A stretch of 10,499 nucleotides of DNA, from the NCBI GenBank assembly GCA_039184055.1, contig JBCDBH010000207.1, positions 1 through 10,499 of the forward strand, in the 5' to 3' direction. The first letter of the stretch is position 1, and each line of letters opens with the position of its first letter. This document shows, piece by piece, positions 7,229 to 10,499 of this stretch. Below the pieces are notes generated by a model. It saw only the letters and a program-made list of their open reading frames with translations, was not told the origin of the DNA and did no database searches. The position numbers and the translations under genes are program-made. Origin of the DNA: JBCDBH01 sp039184055. Lineage in GTDB: Bacteria; Acidobacteriota; Thermoanaerobaculia; Multivoradales; J023.

Positions 7229-7369
7229 ATGAGAGGTCGACGACTTATGTCGATGCGTGAGCATTCGAGGCGCCACCAACCAAAGGAGGTAACGCACTCT
7301 GAAGTCAAAGCGAACGAGGACACGTCAAACGAGGACTCTCATCGGAGCCGGTCGGTGGTCGACCGGTAA
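7229..7369 (+). CDS. Possible 46-codon leader ORF in the transporter 5' leader (weak)
   Basis: An ATG at 7229 opens a 46-residue frame ending in TAA at 7367-7369. A GGAGAG at 7213-7218 lies 10 bases upstream. The product would be very hydrophilic (starts MRGRRLMSMREHSRR, then NEDTSNEDS from a DNA repeat), with no membrane segment or known domain. ATGs at 7247 and 7253 are alternative starts. The frame encloses the perfect Shine-Dalgarno at 7283-7290 as codons for Lys-Glu-Val. It may be chance; I report it because it lies wholly within the predicted transcript ahead of the transporter gene. Confidence 0.15.
   Translation: MRGRRLMSMREHSRRHQPKEVTHSEVKANEDTSNEDSHRSRSVVDR
7283..7290 (+). promoter_or_regulatory. 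Perfect Shine-Dalgarno (AAGGAGGT) without a following AUG
   Basis: AAGGAGGT is fully complementary to the usual 16S rRNA tail, yet no ATG, GTG or TTG lies at 5-12 bases downstream. The only near-cognate codon at good spacing is CTG at 7299, 9 bases after GGAGG. It is 110 bases before the transporter ATG, so it cannot serve that start directly. It could act as a ribosome standby site, or serve the short CTG frame at 7299-7400. Confidence 0.45.
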
Positions 7370-7400
7370 CGCTTCCACGAATCACGAGGGGACATATTGA
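7299..7400 (+). CDS. Possible CTG-initiated 33-residue leader peptide abutting the transporter start (speculative)
   Basis: From CTG 7299, 9 bases after the perfect GGAGG, a frame of 33 sense codons runs to TGA at 7398-7400, immediately before the transporter ATG at 7401. It is in the same frame as the transporter. The product would be short, basic at its start (LKSKRTRTRQTRT) and unlike any family I know. CTG starts are rare in bacteria, so this is only a candidate. It is interesting because terminating ribosomes would be positioned exactly at the downstream start codon. Confidence 0.15.
   Translation: MKSKRTRTRQTRTLIGAGRWSTGNASTNHEGTY
7313..7336 (+). repeat. Short tandem repeat AACGAGGAC, period 15
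   Basis: AACGAGGAC occurs at 7313-7321 and again at 7328-7336, with GTCAAA before each copy at slightly different spacing. The copies lie in the 5' leader between the orphan Shine-Dalgarno and the 7347-7367 hairpin. The purine-rich GAGGA cores could act as weak ribosome or protein contact sites on the RNA. No function is established by the sequence. Confidence 0.35.
7347..7367 (+). promoter_or_regulatory. Hairpin in the transporter 5' leader
   Basis: CCGGTCG at 7348-7354 pairs perfectly with CGACCGG at 7360-7366 around a GTGGT loop; a G-U pair (7347/7367) can extend it. It lies 34 bases before the ATG and leaves the GAGGGG ribosome site at 7386-7391 free. It has no following U-run, so it is not a terminator. 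It could stabilise the leader RNA or be part of a larger fold. Confidence 0.4.
7386..7391 (+). promoter_or_regulatory. Ribosome binding site GAGGGG of the TonB-dependent transporter
   Basis: GAGGGG ends 9 bases before ATG 7401. It is a moderate match to the anti-Shine-Dalgarno, weaker than the orphan AAGGAGGT upstream, and it supports ATG 7401 as the start. Confidence 0.6.
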
Positions 7401-10310
7401 ATGTCGAATTTCACTAAGCGTTTCCTGGCGGTAGCCGCTGTGCTGCTGCTGGCCGGAACCGGCGCCGTCTTCGGACAGGCGCAGTCCGGTAATCTCTACG
7501 GTACGGTCACCGACGATACCGGCGACAGCCTTCCGGGCGTCACCGTTACTCTCACCGGTGGCGGCGCGCCGCAGATCCAGATCACCAACGCCGAGGGTCA
7601 GTTCCGCTTCCTCGGTCTCGCTCCGGGCAGCTACGGCTTGACCGCCGAGCTCGAGGGTTTCTCGACTGTCGAGTACCCGACTATCGCGATCAACGTCGGT
7701 CGTAACACCACCATCGAAGTCCAGTTGAGCCCGGCTGTCGAGGAGACCATCACGGTCACCGCCGAATCGCCGTTGCTCGACGAGCGTAAGGTCTCGGCTG
7801 GTTCGCAGGTCAACTCGGTCGAGCTCGAGAAGATCCCGACCTCGCGTGACCCGTGGGCCATCCTCCAGACCGTTCCGGGCGTCCAGACCGACCGGATCAA
7901 CGTCGGTGGTAACGAGAGCGGCCAGCAGTCGAGCTACACCGGTCCTGGTTCGAGCGGCGACAACGCCGTGTGGGCCGTTGACGGTGTTGTCATCACTGAC
8001 ATGACCGCGGTTGGCTCGTCGCCGACCTACTACGACTTCGACGCGTTCGAGGAGATGAACGTCGCGACCGGTGGCTCGGATGCCACTCTGTCGACCGGCG
8101 GCGTCACCCTGAACATGGTTACCAAGCGCGGCACCAACGAGTGGCGTGGCTCGGGTCGTTACTTCTACAGTGACGACAGCCTCCAGGCTGACCTCGAGCT
8201 CGACGAGAGCGAGCTCGGCCAGGCCGGTTCCTGGAATGGTGACTCGGCTCAGGCCGCGTTCAGCCAGGGCAACCGCATCGTCGAGATCGAAGACTACGGC
8301 TTTGAGGTCGGTGGTCCGATCGTCCGCGATCGCCTTTGGTTCTGGGCCAACTACGGCTTCCAGAATCCCATCCTCCTGACCATTTCGGACGTCGAGGACG
8401 CCACCGAGCTCGAGAGCTATGGCGGCAAACTCAACGCCCAGATCACCTCGAACAACTCGGCGATCGGCTTCTACATGAAGGGCGACAAGATCAAGACTGG
8501 CCGTAACGCTGGTCCGACTCGTCCGCCGGCGACCACCTGGAACCAGACTGGTCCGACCGACATCTACAAGTTCGAAGATACTCACATCTTCAACTCGAGC
8601 CTGTTCGTTACCGGCATGATCTCCCACGTTGGTGGTGGCTTCCAGCTCACCCCGCAGGGCGGTTTCCCGGATGGTCCTGGTGCCAACCTCGACAGCAACT
8701 TCATCTGGAACAACAACTTCCTGCACTACGAGACCGATCGTCCGCAGGATCAGTTGAAACTCGACGGTTCGTACTTCTTCAACACCGGTTCGATCAGCCA
8801 CGAGCTGAAGTTCGGTGCTGGCTACCGTACGGCCGAGGTGACCTCGCTCACCGCGTGGCCGAACCAGACCCTCGGTCTGTCGTTCTTCGGTCAGGGTGCG
8901 ATCGTGCGTGACGGCGCTTACGCCGCCACCATCGACTACACCAGCCTGTACGTGCAGGACACCCTGCAGGTCGGTAACGCCACCATCAACGTCGGTCTGC
9001 GCTACGACGGCCAGGACGGTGAGATGGACGCGGCTTCGGTTCCGGGCGTGCCTGGTTTCGAAAATGCCAATCCGGACACCGGTTTCCGTGGTCTTCCGAC
9101 CGCTAGCTTCGCCGGTGGCGACGACATGTTCGAGTGGACCAACATCACCCCGCGTCTCGGTGTGACCTACGCCCTTGGTGAGGAGCGCAAGACCCTCCTG
9201 CGGGCCAGCTACGCCCAGTTCGCGGATCAGCTTAGCCACTACAGCGGTGTTCTCCAGCTGTGGCCGATCGGTATCGCGTATAGCTACTTCACGTGGGCCG
9301 ATCCCAACGGCGACGGCATCCCGACCACCGATGAGTTCGGTGACTTCACGTTCGACGATGGTTCCGATCCGCTCGGCGCCTCGACCCCCAACCAGATCGA
9401 TCCCGATTACGAAGCTGGTCTCACTGACGAGATCATCCTCGGTATCGAGCACGCGATCCTGCCCGAGCTCGTCGTGGGTTTCCAGGCTACCTTCCGTAAC
9501 CTGAACAACCTCGCCGAAGCCGAGCGTCTGGTGATCGAGAACGGTGTCACCCGTCAGCACGTCCGTAGCGACTACGTCCAGCAGGACACCCTCACCGGTG
9601 AGCTGCCGAGCGGCCAGTCGTACAGCGTGCCGGTTTATGGTCTTCGTGACGGTGTCGTGAGTGCCCAGGGCACCTACCTCACCAACGGTGACCGTGAGCA
9701 GAACTACGAAGGCTACGCTTTCACCTTCAACAAGCGTCTGTCGAACCGCTGGATGCTCCGTGGCAACTTGACCTTCTCCAACTGGGAGTGGGACATCCCG
9801 TCGAGCGAGCAAGAGGATCCGAACCAGTACCTCGGCAACGGCAACACTGATGGCGCTGACGTCCTCCAGGGTTCGGGCACCGGCTCGGGTTCGAAGGGCG
9901 GCATCTACATCAACAGCAACTACTCCTGGAGCCTGACCGGTATGTATCAGGTTGCTCCGGATCGTCCGTGGGGCTTCAACGTTTCGGCGAGCCTCAACGG
10001 TCGTGAGGGCTACCCGGTTCCGTACTTCCGTCGCACCTCGCTCAACGGTGTGCCGGGCAACGTCAACATCCAGGTCGCCGACTCCGACGACAACCGGAAC
10101 GACGACATCTTCCTCGTCGACCTCCGGCTCGAGAAGGAGTTCAACATCAATGACTTCAACTTCACGCTGAGCATTGATGGCTTCAACCTGACCAACGAGG
10201 CGTACATCCTGCAGCGCCAGCATCGTCTGGGCATTGGTACCAGCGACCACGTGCAGGAAATCGTCAGCCCGCGTGTCTACCGCTTCGGCGTCCGGTTCAG
10301 CTTCAACTGA
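7401..10310 (+). CDS. Oar-like TonB-dependent outer-membrane transporter with carboxypeptidase-regulatory-like N-domain, 969 aa
   Basis: This is a large outer-membrane beta-barrel that takes up an unknown substrate using TonB energy. Residues 1-25 are a Sec signal peptide (MSNFTKRFLAVAAVLLLAG, cleaved near VFG-QA). Residues about 29-110 form a carboxypeptidase-regulatory-like beta domain (GNLYGTVTDDTGDSLPGVTV, then FRFLGLAPGSYGL). ETITVTA at 115-121 is a plausible TonB box. The plug covers about 130-245 (EKIPTSRDPWAILQTVPGVQ, VDGVVITD, then NMVTKRGTNEWRGS). The rest is barrel, ending in YRFGVRFSFN with the near-terminal aromatic typical of outer-membrane barrels. Length is normal for Oar/SusC-distant relatives of Acidobacteriota. 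Start ATG 7401 has GAGGGG 9 bases upstream. Codon use is strongly biased: no TTA, CTA or TCA codons from 7401 to 10250, and CGT is frequent for Arg, which suggests high expression. No SusD partner is present in the window. Substrate unknown. Confidence 0.95.
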   Translation: MSNFTKRFLAVAAVLLLAGTGAVFGQAQSGNLYGTVTDDTGDSLPGVTVTLTGGGAPQIQITNAEGQFRFLGLAPGSYGLTAELEGFSTVEYPTIAINVGRNTTIEVQLSPAVEETITVTAESPLLDERKVSAGSQVNSVELEKIPTSRDPWAILQTVPGVQTDRINVGGNESGQQSSYTGPGSSGDNAVWAVDGVVITDMTAVGSSPTYYDFDAFEEMNVATGGSDATLSTGGVTLNMVTKRGTNEWRGSGRYFYSDDSLQADLELDESELGQAGSWNGDSAQAAFSQGNRIVEIEDYGFEVGGPIVRDRLWFWANYGFQNPILLTISDVEDATELESYGGKLNAQITSNNSAIGFYMKGDKIKTGRNAGPTRPPATTWNQTGPTDIYKFEDTHIFNSSLFVTGMISHVGGGFQLTPQGGFPDGPGANLDSNFIWNNNFLHYETDRPQDQLKLDGSYFFNTGSISHELKFGAGYRTAEVTSLTAWPNQTLGLSFFGQGAIVRDGAYAATIDYTSLYVQDTLQVGNATINVGLRYDGQDGEMDAASVPGVPGFENANPDTGFRGLPTASFAGGDDMFEWTNITPRLGVTYALGEERKTLLRASYAQFADQLSHYSGVLQLWPIGIAYSYFTWADPNGDGIPTTDEFGDFTFDDGSDPLGASTPNQIDPDYEAGLTDEIILGIEHAILPELVVGFQATFRNLNNLAEAERLVIENGVTRQHVRSDYVQQDTLTGELPSGQSYSVPVYGLRDGVVSAQGTYLTNGDREQNYEGYAFTFNKRLSNRWMLRGNLTFSNWEWDIPSSEQEDPNQYLGNGNTDGADVLQGSGTGSGSKGGIYINSNYSWSLTGMYQVAPDRPWGFNVSASLNGREGYPVPYFRRTSLNGVPGNVNIQVADSDDNRNDDIFLVDLRLEKEFNINDFNFTLSIDGFNLTNEAYILQRQHRLGIGTSDHVQEIVSPRVYRFGVRFSFN

Positions 10311-10340
10311 GCCTAGCCGCGCGATTCACGCGCTATGGAA

Positions 10341-10376
10341 ACGCCGGGGGCTTGCCCCCGGCGTGGTTTTTTTTTT
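10341..10376 (+). terminator. Intrinsic terminator after the transporter gene
   Basis: ACGCCGGGGG at 10341-10350 pairs perfectly with CCCCCGGCGT at 10355-10364 around a CTTG tetraloop. Two Gs and then a run of ten Ts (10367-10376) follow. It starts 31 bases after the stop codon and should efficiently end the transporter transcript. A small GCGCG/CGCGC inverted repeat at 10319-10333 precedes it. Confidence 0.95.
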
Positions 10377-10499
10377 GGTTTGCTTTAAGAAGATCGGCCG
10401 GGCCCCCCCCGTGGGGGGGACAACAACAATAAAATAAAAACCCGACACCATGATTTTGTCTTACCCCGAATTAGTTAGTTTAATTTAACAAACCCACAA
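10377..10499. other. Anomalous AT-rich, homopolymer-rich tail with no gene
   Basis: After the terminator the sequence changes character. It shows runs of eight Cs and seven Gs at 10403-10419, then A-rich tracts (10421-10440) and AT-rich text to the end, unlike the GC-rich remainder of the window. No supported ORF, RNA or repeat is visible. AGATCGG at 10391-10397 equals the first seven bases of the common Illumina adapter. A low-quality contig end is more likely than a biological feature, though a genuine AT-rich spacer is not excluded. Confidence 0.6.

Larger units (their letters stand above)
6771..7400. other. Divergent intergenic control region, about 630 bases
   Basis: This stretch separates the minus-strand operon from the plus-strand transporter gene. 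It contains the tandem repeat at 6872-6907, a possible minus-strand -10 at 6950-6955, a plus-strand promoter at 7142-7171 and a long plus-strand leader. Bases about 6930-7160 are visibly less GC-rich than the flanking genes. Two open frames across it (6932-7162 and 7003-7260, plus strand) begin only at TTG, have no ribosome site and cross the promoter, so I do not call them genes. No known riboswitch or RNA gene was recognised. Confidence 0.75.

Noticed and set aside
6932..7260. Two overlapping plus-strand frames in the intergenic region (6932-7162 and 7003-7260)
   Set aside because: Both start only at TTG, lack ribosome sites, resemble no family and run across the predicted promoter at 7142-7171.
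7227..7260. CTGATGAG resembling the hammerhead ribozyme core
   Set aside because: No GAAA element or correctly placed stems I and III follow; the motif alone is common by chance.
7178..7400. Cobalamin or other known riboswitch upstream of the TonB gene
   Set aside because: I could not find the B12-box consensus or another known aptamer signature, so only an unspecified leader is reported.
7305..10250. 981-residue minus-strand ORF opposite the transporter
   Set aside because: It is in codon register with a convincing transporter gene, rich in Val/Glu/Asp/Thr/Arg without any domain, and has no signal or ribosome site; it is a by-product of codon bias.
10400..10420. Second terminator-like hairpin (C-run then G-run)
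   Set aside because: Homopolymer arms with only a two-base gap and no T-run on either strand; probably part of the low-quality tail.

Overview
The window looks like a GC-rich, Gram-negative chromosome, most likely from Acidobacteriota. This is inferred from gene content: a VWFA-related protein of the type first defined in Acidobacteria, ASPIC/UnbV-type FG-GAP propeller proteins next to secreted TPR proteins, and a large Oar-like TonB-dependent transporter with an N-terminal carboxypeptidase-regulatory-like domain. No RNA gene, insertion sequence, phage gene or CRISPR array is visible.

Layout. Bases 1-6770 hold five minus-strand genes that read as one operon, transcribed from right to left: a transglutaminase-like/TPR lipoprotein (5577-6770), a VWFA-related secreted protein (3265-5508), an FG-GAP/ASPIC seven-motif propeller (1625-3271), a secreted TPR protein (222-1595), and the first 75 codons of a second FG-GAP/ASPIC protein that runs off the left edge (1-225). 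Gaps are short (68 and 29 bases), and two junctions overlap (7 bases, and a 4-base GTGA overlap). Every product carries an export signal, so the operon encodes an envelope or secreted set. It has two Ca-binding propellers, two TPR scaffolds, one MIDAS-bearing adhesion-type domain and one papain/transglutaminase-fold domain. A joint structure or surface process is plausible, but the substrate cannot be read from the sequence.

Bases 6771-7400 form a divergent regulatory region. It contains two 17-base direct repeats 19 bases apart, a good sigma70-type promoter for the right-hand gene, and an unusually long 5' leader of roughly 220 bases. The leader holds a perfect Shine-Dalgarno sequence with no AUG behind it, small possible leader ORFs and a hairpin.

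Bases 7401-10310 encode the TonB-dependent transporter on the plus strand, with strongly biased codons that suggest high expression. A textbook intrinsic terminator follows at 10341-10376. The last ~120 bases change abruptly to AT-rich, homopolymer-laden sequence that I suspect is a contig-end or adapter artefact.

The strongest 'system' candidate is the five-gene secreted operon. No individual family in it is new, but the combination, the duplicated ASPIC gene around a TPR gene, and the shared control region with a TonB transporter deserve a second look.
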